A DNA stretch of 64,000 bases from Scolanthus callimorphus (taxonomy: Eukaryota > Cnidaria > Anthozoa > Actiniaria > Edwardsiidae): NCBI GenBank assembly GCA_033964015.1, contig JAWWUD010000102.1, positions 372,001 to 436,000 of the forward strand, given 5' to 3'. Under the pieces are notes generated by a model, which was not told where the DNA came from, did not search any database, and saw only the letters and a list, made by a program, of their open reading frames with translations. Of this stretch, positions 1 through 11,346 are shown piece by piece (position 1 is the stretch's first letter; every line of letters begins with the position of its first letter). The position numbers were made by a program, and so were the translations under genes.

Positions 1-39
1 CGATGGACATCAGTCGCATGGAAATAGTGAATACTAACT

Positions 40-201
40 ACTTACTAACTGAGCGCGAGGGCAGTACGGAAAAATTCCAGACTGAGGGATGAAATTTCTG
101 CTTTACGGACCGAGCCTCTGGGCGAGGTTCGTAAAGCAGAAATTTCAGCCCGAAGTCTGGAATTTTTCCGTACTGCCCGAGCAAACGAGGTTAGTAAGTT
201 G
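40..201. repeat. Foldback inverted-repeat element
   Basis: Two arms of about 75 bp face each other around position 118. Each holds the string GGCAGTACGGAAAAATTCCAGACT or a close variant followed by GAAATTTCTGCTTTACG. The outer ends (CTTACTAAC against GTTAGTAAG) also pair. No coding potential. It looks like a MITE or solo foldback; I could not identify the superfamily or a convincing target-site duplication. Confidence 0.7.
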
Positions 202-1586
202 TTTATTATATGGCATTTTCAAACAAAGTTAATAAAACAAAAATACAAAGGGAGGAGACGAAGCGAAAGTCAAACTAAACCAGCCGCACGACTTTTAGTT
301 TTATAACTTAAATTTGTGAACGACCAACAAAAGAACACATAAAAAGCCATTAAATAAAAAGAAAAATGAACAGTATTTTAGCCGGAAAACGATACGAGTG
401 AAAAGAAACTGCAGAATAAAAGCAAGCAGAATGATTTGATGGCGAAAGGCAGATTGTAATTTATCGAGCGAAATAACTTTTATACATTACATGGAGTTTT
501 CTTACCGTACTTTTCCATCATTTAGTACTTTCCAACGATGACTAAAGTTTCCAACCAAAGAGTTTAAAGAATGTTCATCCAGAGAACCTTTGAGGATTTC
601 AAATGATAATTCACAACTTCTCAATCTGGAAATAACCGACGAGCCAGGCGAAATTATTTTCACTGAAGTGGCCGTTCTTGTTAGTTTTCTATCCGTGATT
701 CATGTTCACTCTCGAGAACTATAAAGTTTTCAAAATCTTCGCTTGTATCCGCTGTTAGTTGCCCCTTATATTTCTGTTACATGTGAGTGAGAAGATTGTC
801 TATGTGATGGAATATAAATTTCTTGAAAATCCATGTAAATCTGTTTGTCAACAATGTTAATGAATCTCAACACGAAAACACGACTAGTCTGCCGAGCGAA
901 GTTCTCTGAAACTTCCCGAAATGTTTCCTTGTATTACACCCATCATTTCAGTTTCCACTCAATCCAGATGGTAGTTAAGTTTATAGAGATTTTACAGTTC
1001 GGAAAGAAGAAAGGTTTAGCTTCCTCAACCACGACGAATGTTTTCTCTGTTTGAGTTTTGCTTCGCTTGTATGAACTCTGACAGAGCCACGCGCGCTCGT
1101 TTTGTAAAATGGCGGGAATGCGTACTGCCCACGGGCAATACGGTAAAATTCTGCCCGCTGATTAGCCAATCAGAGCGCGCGTACTATCGTTGCCATATAA
1201 TAAATACCGGTTACTTAGAGGCTCAGTATGATCCCGGAATTCTCAGAGCTAGGAAATCTCAGATAGTTTTCGGCCATGGTAAACCTCTATAAACGAGTGA
1301 ACTCAGAGTGAACCATGCGGGGTGACGTGTAACTGATCGAGCAAACGTAGCTAACAAACTTGACAGTTTCATATTAACTGCTACCCTGTGATTGGCTGCT
1401 GCAAAATTGTAGAAGCTTAAGCCTACTACACCGGTAGTTTAACATTCCACCATTTCCTGACCTGATCTCTATTGTAAAACTAATTTTCTGGAATGTTGAG
1501 CGAGAACGCGAAAAGCTGTTTTCACTTAACTTCCGCTTTATTCTCGCTTAGCAGTCTCAAACCTCGCCTGTGAAAACACACCCACT
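202..1586. other. No gene seen; possible outer repeat arms
   Basis: The stretch holds only short uninformative reading frames. TTTATTATATGGCA near 203 and its reverse complement near 1190-1203 could be arms of a larger inverted-repeat element that includes the preceding foldback. GATTAGCCAATCAGAGCGCG near 1160 resembles GGACCAATCAGAGCATGCG near 20890, another repeat end. I see no exon, promoter or RNA gene. Confidence 0.4.
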
Positions 1587-2352
1587 AACTTACATTATTT
1601 TTCAAACTGGCTCTGTGCAAATAAGCTTTCCTTAAATATTGGCAAAACAAATTATGTCATCTTTCATCCACACCAAAAACCTTTGACTCTTTCAACTAGG
1701 ATCCATATTGATAACAGACAACTGGAGCAAGTTAAGTGCATTAAGTATCTCGGAGTGTTTATTGATTCCCATCCTAGTTGGAAGAGTCACATACAACATA
1801 TTTCTAGGAAAATCAAAAGAAGTGTTGGCATGTTGTCTAAAATTAGGCATTTTGTACCTCTTTCTATACGAAAACAGCTATACTATACTCTTATTTATCC
1901 TTATTTGACCTACGCTGTTTCGACATGGGGGAACACCTACCCAACTTCCCTTAAGCCCCTCATAAATTTACCAAAAAATTGTCCGTATCATAACCTTTTC
2001 AGATTTCAGAGTCCACTCTAGCCCACTCTTTCATCGTCTAGATATGCTAAAGTTTGATGATTTGATTTTTTCTAATAATGCTCTTTTCATGCATGATTTT
2101 CGCATGACCAGATTACCATCTGTCTGTCATGATTTTTTTTACACCAGTCAGCACCATTCACTATTACAACACAAGATTGTCAGCAAAAAATTATTACTAT
2201 CTCTCAAAAATTAGGACAAATTATGGAAAATTTAATGTTCGTTATGTTGGTGCTAAAGTATGGAACTCAATAGAAGAAGACTAAAACCCCAAAGAAGAAA
2301 TAACTTTGAAGAAATTGCTTTTAAAATTTTTTATAAATGACTACATACTGTA
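1587..2352 (+). pseudogene. LINE reverse transcriptase C-terminal remnant (CR1/jockey-like)
   Basis: An open frame from 1587 to about 1970 encodes the thumb end of a non-LTR retrotransposon RT. Readable landmarks are NWLCANKLSLNIGKT, KYLGVFIDSHPSWKSHI and PYLTYAVSTWGNTY, the last being the familiar Y-WG motif after the palm. The frame then shifts near 1970. The continuation (RLSAKNYYYLSKIRTNYGKF, then VGAKVWNSIEED) can be followed on + to the stop near 2350. The endonuclease and the catalytic FADD box are absent, so this is a 5'-truncated dead copy. CR1, L2 and jockey clades share these C-terminal motifs, so the clade is inferred. Confidence 0.75.
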
Positions 2353-2790
2353 GATACTTAATGTGCTTCTTTTCCTATGCCCCTTGTTCTTGTTGTTTGT
2401 TATCTGTTTTGTGTTGTTTTATTATTATTTCAATTTTTGTGTTTCTTTGTGTATTTTCGCTTAACAACAAACATTGACTAGTACCGTCTGGCCCAGCCAC
2501 TTAAACTCGATTAGCTCTGCTATTTTTGAGTGACTGTGTTCTCCAACAATTTTATTTGGTAAATAATATAATATAAGAACATTGTATATTCAGAGGACAC
2601 AATAATTTTTTCAAAGTTTGTTCTTGTTTGTGCAAAAAAAAAACAATAAACTTTACTTACAATGTATTACTATTAGGTAGAGCTGTGCTAAGACGAACGC
2701 AGGAGTGGAATTATTGTTGCCGAGAAAAGAGTATTTTAATTGTTGTTTTGCAAAAAATGTTCTTGTTTGATTATTGTTAGAGAAAGATTT
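2353..2790. other. LINE 3' region and unassigned sequence
   Basis: AT-rich sequence with poly-T and A-runs that probably includes the 3' untranslated region of the preceding LINE. No coding region or structured repeat is apparent. Confidence 0.3.
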
Positions 2791-3935
2791 ATAGCCTATT
2801 GATTTAGTAGAACCCAGTGCAAGTGATACTGCTTCACCACCATGTTATGTTTCAGAACAACACCAAGCTAACATTGTTAGTATCAGATCTTGTGTCTTAT
2901 GCAATCTTCTCAATAGAGACCACTACCGAGTTTTTTACACTCTCATCTCTAAAGGACGAGAGCTTCCACCCCCTTATATCCAGTGTTTTCCACTCTTCAT
3001 TGAAATTTATGGGAAGTGATGTCATCTATTTTAGTTTTTTCACTACATTTCTATATATATTTTTTATTATCAGGTAAACGAAGAGCACCTTGCTTCAGTA
3101 GAACCCACTGCAAGTGATGTTGCTTCGCCACCATGTGATGGTACAGAACAACACCAAGTTAACACTGTAAGTGGATATCTGTATTTAGAAACTAGATTTT
3201 CAATGGCGATAGTGTTATGTGTTAAATAAGCTATTGTTAATACCAATAAATCCAGACATTAATGTTAGTACTGTGGGTAGAGGGGTGTGGCAAGGTCTAT
3301 AGTCCCCCTTTTTCTCATTTTCTATATTGGGCTCCTGCACTTTTGTGATATGACATTCATAAGTTATAAACCCCCTCACTTGGAAATAGACTGTCAAAAG
3401 ACAGGGTGCTTTAAATGATATTTAAACTCGATAACTTTCAATTTTCTGCTCTTTTAAACAAGCATATTATGAGGACACACACTTAAGGCTAAAAGATGGC
3501 ATACAAACTATTCTAACAACCATAGAAACATGATTGGAAAAAAACAGAGCCAGCTACAAACTATTCTGGCAACCATGGAAACATGCTTGAAAAAAACAGC
3601 CAGCTGACTTTGAGAAAGTGAAAAGTCTTTTCACTAAAGTTCTGAAGCTGATGAGGAATCTCAAGGAGCTGTATGATACCACAATTGAACTGCAGGATGT
3701 GGGGAGGCTTTCTCCTAAGGAGATTTGAAAGCTCAGATAAGGATTTTCGTTTCTGGACAGGTTTCTATTCCTATGATGCCTTTAATGCATTCTGGACACT
3801 ATATAATTACAAAATACTTGGTAGTAATATAATTACTACCAATTGTGAAAGGATACAGTACTGGGGCAATAAGGGTATGGATGAAAATGATTTAAAACCA
3901 GGACCAAAAAGGAGGCAACGACCAATTTTTTAATT
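2791..3935 (+). pseudogene. THAP/DDE_4-type (ISL2EU-like) transposase fragment with duplicated exon
   Basis: Two copies of one exon lie 280 bp apart. One spans about 2800-2870 (VEPSASDTASPPC...). The other spans 3074-3170 (VNEEHLASVEPTASDVASPP...), is preceded by a pyrimidine-rich tract with CAG and is followed by GTAAGT. Downstream at 3735-3930 the frame reads SSDKDFRFWTGFYSYDAF, then QYWGNKGMDENDLKPGPKRR. That is the conserved segment just before the helix-turn-helix of THAP-linked DDE_4 transposases; the related gene on the minus strand at 10.6 kb has the matching AYTGLPNKDGFENI. Neither the HTH nor the DDE core follows: the reading stops at 3935, where a DIRS fragment begins. Family assignment is from remembered family patterns. 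Confidence 0.5.
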
Positions 3936-4440
3936 GTTCTTTGCCCTGATAAATCTGAAGCAGGGAAATGCAAATAAGGACTTAGGAGAGCAGAAGGTTT
4001 GGATTCGTAATGTTTTATAGTCAACCAACCGGCCTCGGAACCATCAGCAATACGAATCTTGCGATTTTCCTCTTTAAACACAGAAACAGCCTGTGAAAGC
4101 GCGAGCGTGACGACGGGCTTATTTTCTTCAGCAACGGCTTTCGCGGCCTTTTCGACGAGAAGACTTACTTATCAGAGTTGAACTTTTAGTTTTTCTCGTT
4201 TTCCAAACGGTGAAACTTGAGAGATGAATATTCAGTGGCCTTTTTAGATTCAGAGAATGAGTCCTCAGCAGTCTCCTTGGCTTTAACAAAACTGTTTTCC
4301 AAATTCAACGTGTGAGTCTTGAGCTGGCCAGGCAGGAATTGTTTGAATTCAGACATCCTTTTTACATATAGTAGTAGGGTCTTCTTCTACAATTTCAGCA
4401 GTAACATGATTCTCATCTCCCATTTCTCAAAAGCTTTGAA
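3936..4440 (-). pseudogene. DIRS-like ORF1 (gag-like) N-terminal fragment
   Basis: On the minus strand two or three frames read MSEFKQFLPGQLKTHTLNLE, then FHRLENEKN, then FKEENRKIRIADGSEAGWLT. The K-IRIAD-SE-GW-T---YES pattern is one I associate with ORF1 of anthozoan DIRS-type retroelements. In support, the sequence just upstream in sense (4605-4740) is shared with the start of the DIRS copy at 36.8 kb. At least one stop and one frameshift break it, and the 3' end is lost at about 3936 against a transposase fragment. Confidence 0.45.
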
Positions 4441-4474
4441 ATCCAGAACCAACGACGCTTAACATTTGACCCGG

Positions 4475-4502
4475 TGAAGACCCGGTGAAGACCCGGTGAA
4501 GA
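4475..4502. repeat. Short tandem triplication (GACCCGGTGAA)
   Basis: Three direct copies of the 11-mer GACCCGGTGAA lie between the DIRS fragment and its presumed 5' end. A small local expansion with no further meaning that I can see. Confidence 0.7.
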
Positions 4503-4604
4503 AAACGTGCGAAGTCAAGGCGAAGACTAGGTTATTTAAGCAAACGACAATCCCAAGAGGGCAGAGAATTGTGAGGTTATATCAACAAGAAATTTCAATT
4601 TTAT

Positions 4605-4740
4605 TGATCAATAAGGGAGATCACATTTTAAGAACGGCGTTGGGGACTGGGGACGACTCGGGATAAAACTCGACCGGAAGTGAAAAATTATCTCATGTTT
4701 CTTCTATAATCTTCCATTTCAAGAGCAACTTCGAAAGCTC
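4605..4740 (-). repeat. Probable DIRS 5' terminal sequence
   Basis: The stretch containing GGGAGATCACATTTTAAGAA, GGGGACTGG, AAAACTCGACCGGAAGTG and CTCATGTTTCTT has an inverted counterpart at 36791-36890. In both places it lies upstream, in sense, of DIRS-type ORF sequence. The simplest reading is that both are 5' ends of one DIRS family. Confidence 0.55.
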
Positions 4741-4762
4741 CGAATCCTTTTCTGCGATAGCT

Positions 4763-6282
4763 ATGGAATTCGAGCTTTTCAGGAGGTAAGTTCAAATTAT
4801 TCTGCTATTTGTTAAGGTATGTTTTGGAGCGATATAACTTAAATATGAGCTGATGATTCGAGGTGCGTTCATATTTGCGCGACCAGAAATTACCCAGTAT
4901 GCGTACTGTCATGTACTGTTTTGTTTGCATTTTAATACCATTTGAACATCCAAAGACGAAATTGTAGCGCTGGCTTACAGTGATTGGAAATTTGGGATTT
5001 CTACGAAACCTAGCGCAGAGAAAGAAAGGGAAATCAAGAAGCAAGAGTATTCGTCACTCTTGCGAGTGAACGATGTTCGTTTACCAGATCCCTTTTCCTT
5101 AAAAGTTGCTGGATAGATGAAAAACAAGGGATTAATAAATGGCCCCCAATTTTTCAAATTCATATTGTCGAGTATATTCTTTCTACCGAGCAGGCTACGA
5201 CTGGATTGCAAAAAAAGATTGCTTAGCGATTATAAGGAAGGAAAAGCATATAGTTATTTCTCTTCAACATGGCTCAAGGAGGTGTTATATCATGACATTT
5301 CCCCGACTTCTAGCTATTGTTTCCTGATGTCCGAGTCCAATCCCTCCCAGAAAGTGAACTCTATACCCCATACAATGTGCGTGTGTGTGGACAAGAAATC
5401 TGGTACAGTTCTTTCAGCTTATTTTTCGTGCTTTGCAGGGTATGTAGGATTTTTGCTTCAGTTCAATGAACTTTGTGATATTTACTCCCTCGACATTAAA
5501 TATAGTATTCTCTGTTTCAGTCTCAAGAGGGCGGGGCTGAGCCTGGCCCATTCCAATGACCCCTTAACTAGCCCCTTTAGCATAATCCCAACAGTGATTC
5601 AGGCACATATCCATAGTTTTAAAAATAGATCTCTATTTTATTTTATATAGCAAGAGCCCCCTCCCCTTAAGGTAATCACTACATGTGTAAGTGCTGTCAT
5701 TGTGTAAGTTCAAATCCTTGTAAAGCATGCGTTGAGATCAGGTCCCCCTGAAGGATTTTGGGGCTCCAGGCCTCCTGCTCAAAAAGTTGCTGGGCTTCAG
5801 GGCTCCGACATAACATTTTTGGGGCTCTTGGGCTCCAGTACCCGTTTTGAGAGGTATTTGAGGCTTCAAGCAGAAATTTCGGCTGCTTAATTACTAATTA
5901 GAAAATTTCGCTGCTTAGGCGCTGGCCAACGAAAAAGCACAAAGAGTAACGACGAAAAGACGCGGGAGTTTGATTGACGGAAGCCAGAAAGCGGTTTTAC
6001 TGAGAGAGTTCGCAGAATTATGAAAACCGCAGTAAAGGCTGATGAAAACAATCATGTTTCCTGATTGCAAACCATCCATACTACAGTCAGGTGCAGAAGC
6101 AGCTGGGTGTGACTTCTCGAAAATGGTGTGACTTTTTCATGTACACAAAACATGGCTTTTACGTAGAGAGGATCAGATTTGATCATGAACAGTGGCTTGC
6201 CTTGGAAAGCTCAGGTGAATATTTCTTCATTGGACATGTTGTGCCTTATTTGATGGTTGCAAAATTGAAAGGCAAGCTATAG
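4763..6282 (+). pseudogene. SWIM-finger/YqaJ-like nuclease gene, decayed ISL2EU partner
   Basis: A possible first exon starts at 4763 (MEFELFRR, ending at GTAAGT). A second block at 4978-5441 uses three frames: LLRVNDVRLPDPFSLK, WIDEKQGINKWPPIFQIHIV, DYKEGKAYSYFSSTWLKEV and SYCFLMSESNPSQKVNSIPH, then SAYFSCFAG before GTATGT. This is the region leading into a SWIM-type zinc finger. A last block at 6074-6282 reads HPYYSQVQKQLGVTSRKWCD and ends at VVPYL plus a short tail; YYSQVQ-Q is the last conserved motif of YqaJ/lambda-exonuclease-fold nucleases. ISL2EU transposons pair such a nuclease with a THAP/DDE transposase, and one lies convergently at 7202-11346. Most of the nuclease core is missing and the frames are broken, so it is dead. 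Confidence 0.6.
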
Positions 6283-7201
6283 GTGATCTGTAGTTCAAAA
6301 TATTACAGTATTTCTCTCACTAGATCGAAGTAAAATTTAAAATTTTCTTCAAACTTGAAAACTTGAGACCTTTTAATGACAGGAAGACATAGCCAAGACC
6401 ATAAATTGAAACAAGACAAGCAAACCCCAAAAATGCCTTCTTATAAAGACATTGTATACATATGTATTAAAAAAGATCACAGTAAAACGACACATTTTTT
6501 TCACTACCCCTTCACCCTAAAATGCCCATTTGAGACCCCCCAAATACTGTCTTTCCTGTGATCAAAGGTGTAAAGTATCCCTGTCGTTGAGTTTAACATT
6601 TTGTTTAATGTGAACAACTTTTAAGAAAATATATTTTGTGTGATAAACAACTTCAGGAGAAGTGGCTGTAAAAGAAAAAGTAAATGAAAATTCTCATTGT
6701 AAATCCTCTACTTACATTGTGTTTAGTGCTTATTCAAGAGGGCTGCAGATGATTTGCCAACAAACTGTATATAGCAATGACAGATCCAGTAGGTTTTCAA
6801 AAGGGTGAATAGAGCAAAAGTTCTACTAGACAAATAAGTAAAAAGGGGGTGATTATTAGAAAAAGGGGGGGGGGGGACTAGTCACCCTATTATTCACCAC
6901 TGGATCCACCCTTTCTTAGTAGGGCATACCTTTTCTATGACATTGAGTGATGTAATCAGTTGTTACATAAATACAAGAAAGTTGATCTTCCTAAGAAAAA
7001 TGCCTAGGCTCAATATTCTTTAACTCCGTGGAGTTATACTTATAATGCATTAATCCATAGAATATTTTGGCATGAAACATGTGCAAATAGCTACAGTACC
7101 TGTACCTGGAGCATAGCTCCACTTTGATGGTTTAAAGCCTGTTGAAACATATTTGCTTCCTGTGCTTCCTATGCCACCTTGTTGTGATCTGAAACAATTG
7201 A
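6283..7201. other. Convergent 3' space between YqaJ-like and transposase genes
   Basis: No gene. A short inverted pair, GATCCAGTAGGTTTTCAAAA near 6783 against CACCACTGGATCCACCC near 6897, encloses a 12-G run (about 6862-6873) and may be a degraded small element. The rest is AT-rich and unremarkable. Confidence 0.4.
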
Positions 7202-7509
7202 TTACACAAGAGGTGGCATGAGATTGCGCAGACAAGCACATACTGAAACTATGTCATCAGCGAGGGGGACTAGTGTAATAGGCAAAACGTTCTTTAAGAT
7301 GGTAAATGTCTTCATTCTACCAATCGCTCGTTCAACATGGATTCGGGCATTAGCAACTTTCTTGGTGATTTTCACATTCTCCGAGACATTTGCTCTAGTC
7401 CTGAGCTAGATGGTGAAATATTCAGGGTTGCTCCTCTTTGTAGCAAATCCTCCCTTATTATAAATCCACGGTCTGTCAGGACCAAATCTCCTGGCTCCAA
7501 GTGGTTTAA

Positions 7510-10127
7510 GAGCGTCCGTCTGTAAATATCACCTATTGGCTTCAGAATGCAAAAATTCAAAATCGCTCAAATTTGGTCAGAAGTTAGGTCATAATGAACT
7601 ATTCATGCTGTCCAACTTTCAGATCGATCTGATAAATACAGAGCGGGAGCGAAGAAGAAAGCCAATTCATCGAATTAATTATCGATTTTTTCGCATTTTT
7701 CACCTACTTCGAAATATGGCCAAAAACTCTTCTAAATTGATCAGCACGCCAAACAATCGGTTCATATCCGTGTAGATAAGATAACAAGCTTTCGATTGAG
7801 TGGTTTTAAAACTCTTTCTGATGAAAGATAAATATTTTAGCGATTTTTAAACATTTTTTCGTTTTTTCCTAAGGCCCAAACCGGGGGCTTATAACTCCGA
7901 TGATATCTGGAATTGTCGAACTTTGAAATATTGGCGAGGAAAAGCAATGTTTCTGCTTTCAATTTATCAAATAAAATTTTGTGGCAATCAAAATCGCGAA
8001 GTTTTATGACCCGGAATTCAACCCCTGCTAAGCGCTAAATAGCGCTACGATTTCCAGGAACTGGAGGTCACGAACTACAAAAACATGCACATACCTGGTC
8101 GCAAATCGCCAAAACCACGGTGAATAAACCCTCTCAGATAGCAAAACACTGGTATTGTTTCATTCCGAGACGATGTAGGACGTCCAGGCATAATTATTCA
8201 GCTTCTTCGAGCATTTTCCCCAAGACACAAAGTAAACAGATTATATCACCGATCGAACTCCAGGCTATCGGCACATTTTATGGAAATTGAGCCACTTCTA
8301 AACCCTCCCTAAGAAGAAATAATACTTTCCTTCCTTAGAGTTGAATTCCTGAGCTGACTTTCTACGGAAAATCAGGCAAAGCAGCGCGATTCCCACGAGT
8401 GAAGAGTTCAGACACATGTTTTGGCTCAAGTGTCATGTCGTGTGATATTGCGTTACCACCACAGGAATCCCGAGAGCGCTCTATAGAGCCTCGAGACTGG
8501 CTTTTCAGCAAAATAAATAAATAAATATAACGTGGCTTTGGGTTTCATCCCCAGCAGGGTGGCGCAAGAAGATCTTTCTTTCGCAATCGCTGGTTCCGCT
8601 TGTTCGGTACGTGTGTCAGAGATTACTAGCATTCAGAACAATGAGCATTTGCGACTATGCAGCTTGTGTCGGTGGAGAATGTGGCCCAAGCGTGGATAAC
8701 TTAGGTATTAGAGCAGATTTCAGATGACTGTCGTGAGTAATTTGAAATTACTTTGTAATCACTCCTATAGGTTTTGTTCAGAATTGGTGTAATTACTTTG
8801 CGATTGGTTTCACTACAGTCATATGAAATCCGCTCTACTGAACACGTTATTGCGGTGCCAATAAAATGCTGTTCATATATCTTTCTATGTGGAGTTGTTT
8901 TTCGCGGGGAACGGGTAATATTCTAGTCACGCCTAAGAATGAATGTGACAATTAGAAATGTGGATGCACTTGACGGCCATAGGAATAGATCCTAGCTGAT
9001 TACTAGCCATGTCGTACGAATATCAGGAGTTGCAATTTCCATTCAAATTGTTCTTTCCACAAAAAATGTCCTTCCTTTCTTTTTACCGCGGATATATTTA
9101 AGTTTTAAATATATTACCATTTATCATCACAAGAGCTCTTGTCATCAAGTTTATTTTCGAGGTTCTCGGGATTCCTGTGGTGGTAACGCAATATCACACG
9201 ACATGACACTTGAGCCAAAACATGTGTCTGAACTCTTCACTCGTGGGAATCGCGCTGCTTTGCCTGATTTTCCGTAGAAAGTCAGCTCAGGAATTCAACT
9301 CTAAGGAAGGAAAGTATTATTTCTTCTTAGGGAGGGTTTAGAAGTGGCTCAATTTCCATAAAATGTGCCGATAGCCTGGAGTTCGATCGGTGATATAATC
9401 TGATTACTTTGTGTCTTGGGGAAAATGCTCGAAGAAGCTGAATAATTATGCCTGGACGTCCTGCATCGACTCGGAATGAAACAATACCAGTGTTTTGCTA
9501 TCTGAGAGGGTTTATTCACCGTGGTTTTGGCGATTTGCGACCAGGTATGTGCATGTTTTGTAGTTCGTGACCTCCAGTTCCTGGAAATCGTAGCGCTATT
9601 TAGCGCTTAGCAGGGGTTGAATTCCGGGTCATAGAACTTCGCGATTTTGATTGCCACAAAATTTTATTTGATAAATTGAAAGCAGAAACATTGCTTTTCC
9701 TCGCCAATATTTCAAAGTTCGACAATTCCAGATATCATCGGAGATATAAGCCCCCGGTTTGGGCCTTAGGAAAAAACGAAAAATGTTTAAAAATCGCTAA
9801 AATATTTATCTTTCATCAGAAAGAGTTTTAAAACCACTCTATCGAAAGCTTGTTATCTTATCTACAAGGATATGAACCGATTGTTTGGCGTGCTGATCAA
9901 TTTAGAAGAGTTTTTGGCCATATTTCGAAGTAGGTGAAAAATGCGAAAAAATCGATAATTAATTCGATGAATTGGCTTTCTTCTTCGCTCCCGCTCTGTA
10001 TTTATCAGATCGTTCTGAAAGTTGGACAGCATGAATAGTTCATTATGACCTAACTTCTGACCAAATTTGAGCGATTTTGAATTTTTGCATTCTGAAGCCT
10101 ATAGGTGATATTTACAGACGGACGCTC
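7510..10127. mobile_element. 2,618-bp TTAA-flanked palindromic DNA element
   Basis: The element starts GAGCGTCCGTCTGTAAATAT and ends with its reverse complement. TTAA stands on both sides (7506-7509 and 10128-10131). The left arm (7510-8474) and right arm (9165-10127) are about 963 bp each and appear near 99% identical when read against each other; roughly ten mismatches are visible. The 690-bp centre carries a separate TA-flanked MITE. The interrupted transposase frame rejoins when the element and one TTAA are ignored, which confirms the boundaries. No transposase is encoded, so it is non-autonomous. TTAA duplications belong to the piggyBac and Kolobok superfamilies; the terminus does not look like a classical piggyBac end. 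Confidence 0.9.
8711..8835. mobile_element. TA-flanked MITE, copy 1 (125 bp)
   Basis: The termini GAGCAGATTTCAGATGACTGT and CAGTCATATGAAATCCGCTC are inverted and flanked by TA (8709-8710 and 8836-8837). A longer copy with the same ends is at 52107-52346. TA duplications fit the Tc1/mariner group. It is nested in the unique centre of the 2.6-kb palindromic element. Confidence 0.8.
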
Positions 10128-11346
10128 TTAAGAAGCCTGACTTTTGGGTTATCAGTTGATCTGAGGCCCGACCACCCCAAAGCCTTGACCGAAAACATAT
10201 CATACCATTTGGTGCAATGGCTACCAGAAACGTTATAGTATTGTGTTCCTTATAGTCTGACCAGGTTAATGCCTGTACCTCCAGTTGCCGTGGCCTATCT
10301 ATAAATACTTCACTGCAATCAATTGTACAACAGATTTGTATAAGACTTCAAAGCTTTGGGTATACATTGCCTTAGTATAGTATATTTTGTTCACAACTTT
10401 TGATACAAGTGTTTTGCCTATTTTGAATATATCTCCTAGCAATTCATTGGGCGAGGCTAGTCGTAATTTCATGACGTTCAAAAGAAGTTTCTTTTTTACA
10501 CTTGGCTTCCTCTCTGGGCCTCTTTTAGTAGTGAGTATCACTTTTCTTCTGGAAAGAGGACCTCCTTTTCGTTTGGATTACAGTTTGTTTAGTCCACACC
10601 AGAATCTTATCTTATTTGCCTTCTTGGTAATGTGGCTGCATATGTTCTCAAAACCGTCTTTATTGGGCAGACCAGTATATGCTCTGATCTTTGCATATGT
10701 TGCCTGGATAACATCGGCCTGGTCCGGCTCAATGGTTTTCTTGATATTGCACTTGTCCAGTTCTCTATGAGCTTTTTCAAGTTCTACTTTAAGCAGGGAG
10801 ATTTCTATGTATTTTCTGGAACAATCAACGCATTCACACTCTACTTGTTTGTGCGAAGTGTAGTCATGTTCCCATCCTACAATATTATGTTCCTCTACAA
10901 TATGTTGCTCTGCTACATCATCTTCCTCCTCTTCTATTAGCTAAGCAACCACTTTCCTTCTTTTAGCAGGTTTTTCCTTTAGGGGGGTCCCTTCTCTTTG
11001 CAGTTAGTTTTTATCAACCTTTACAGCACCTTTCGAAAGATTGATGTCGGGTAGAAGGTTGACCTGCTGTTGGTTTCCCTTGTGAAAAATGGATAGAGCA
11101 TATCCGTGAATCACTGGTTGGCTGCCAGTTCTTACCTGTTTTCGGATTTTTTCGATTTACCTGTTTAATCCACTCTTTCCTAACTTCTTCATCCTCCAGC
11201 ACCGTCCGAAACGGAAAGAGAGAAAATGGCGGCGAGCTTCCACAATTCTTGGGTTTCTTGTCCTGGAGAATTTCACAATTCCACGTTTTCCACTTGTTTA
11301 GTTTATATGTACTGTTGCTACAGTGCTCGAATGCACATATCCTCAT

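Larger units (their letters stand above)
7202..11346 (-). pseudogene. THAP-domain DDE_4 transposase (ISL2EU-like), interrupted
   Basis: Read on the minus strand. A THAP finger lies at 11346-11060: ICAFEHC gives C-x4-C and RICSIHF gives the distal C-x2-H, with FPFRTV between. A coiled-coil-like stretch follows (EISLLKVELEKAHRELDKC, about 10790-10730), then AYTGLPNKDGFENI. The helix-turn-helix is KLRLASPNELLGDIFKIGKT (about 10465-10405). The first acidic residue is in IDCSEVFIDRP (10320-10290), the second in VLTDRGFI (about 7475-7450) and the third in ARIHVERAIGRMK (about 7350-7310). The stop is at 7204-7202. Between GGRASDQ...SGF and HLEPGDLVLTD lies a 2.6-kb insertion; ignoring it and one TTAA copy, the two sides are in the same frame. 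Other frameshifts (about 10340 and 7405) and stops make it a pseudogene. All three catalytic acids remain recognisable. Confidence 0.75.

Noticed and set aside
202..1203. A full DNA transposon between TTTATTATATGGCA arms
   Set aside because: Only about 14 bp pair and no target duplication or coding content supports it.
7510..8474. Coding frames in the palindrome arms (for example 7536-7775)
   Set aside because: Short, present mirror-wise in both arms, no recognisable domain.
10387..10940. Hydrophobic plus-strand frames of 127 and 102 codons
   Set aside because: Antisense to the THAP/DDE transposase, whose motifs are clear.
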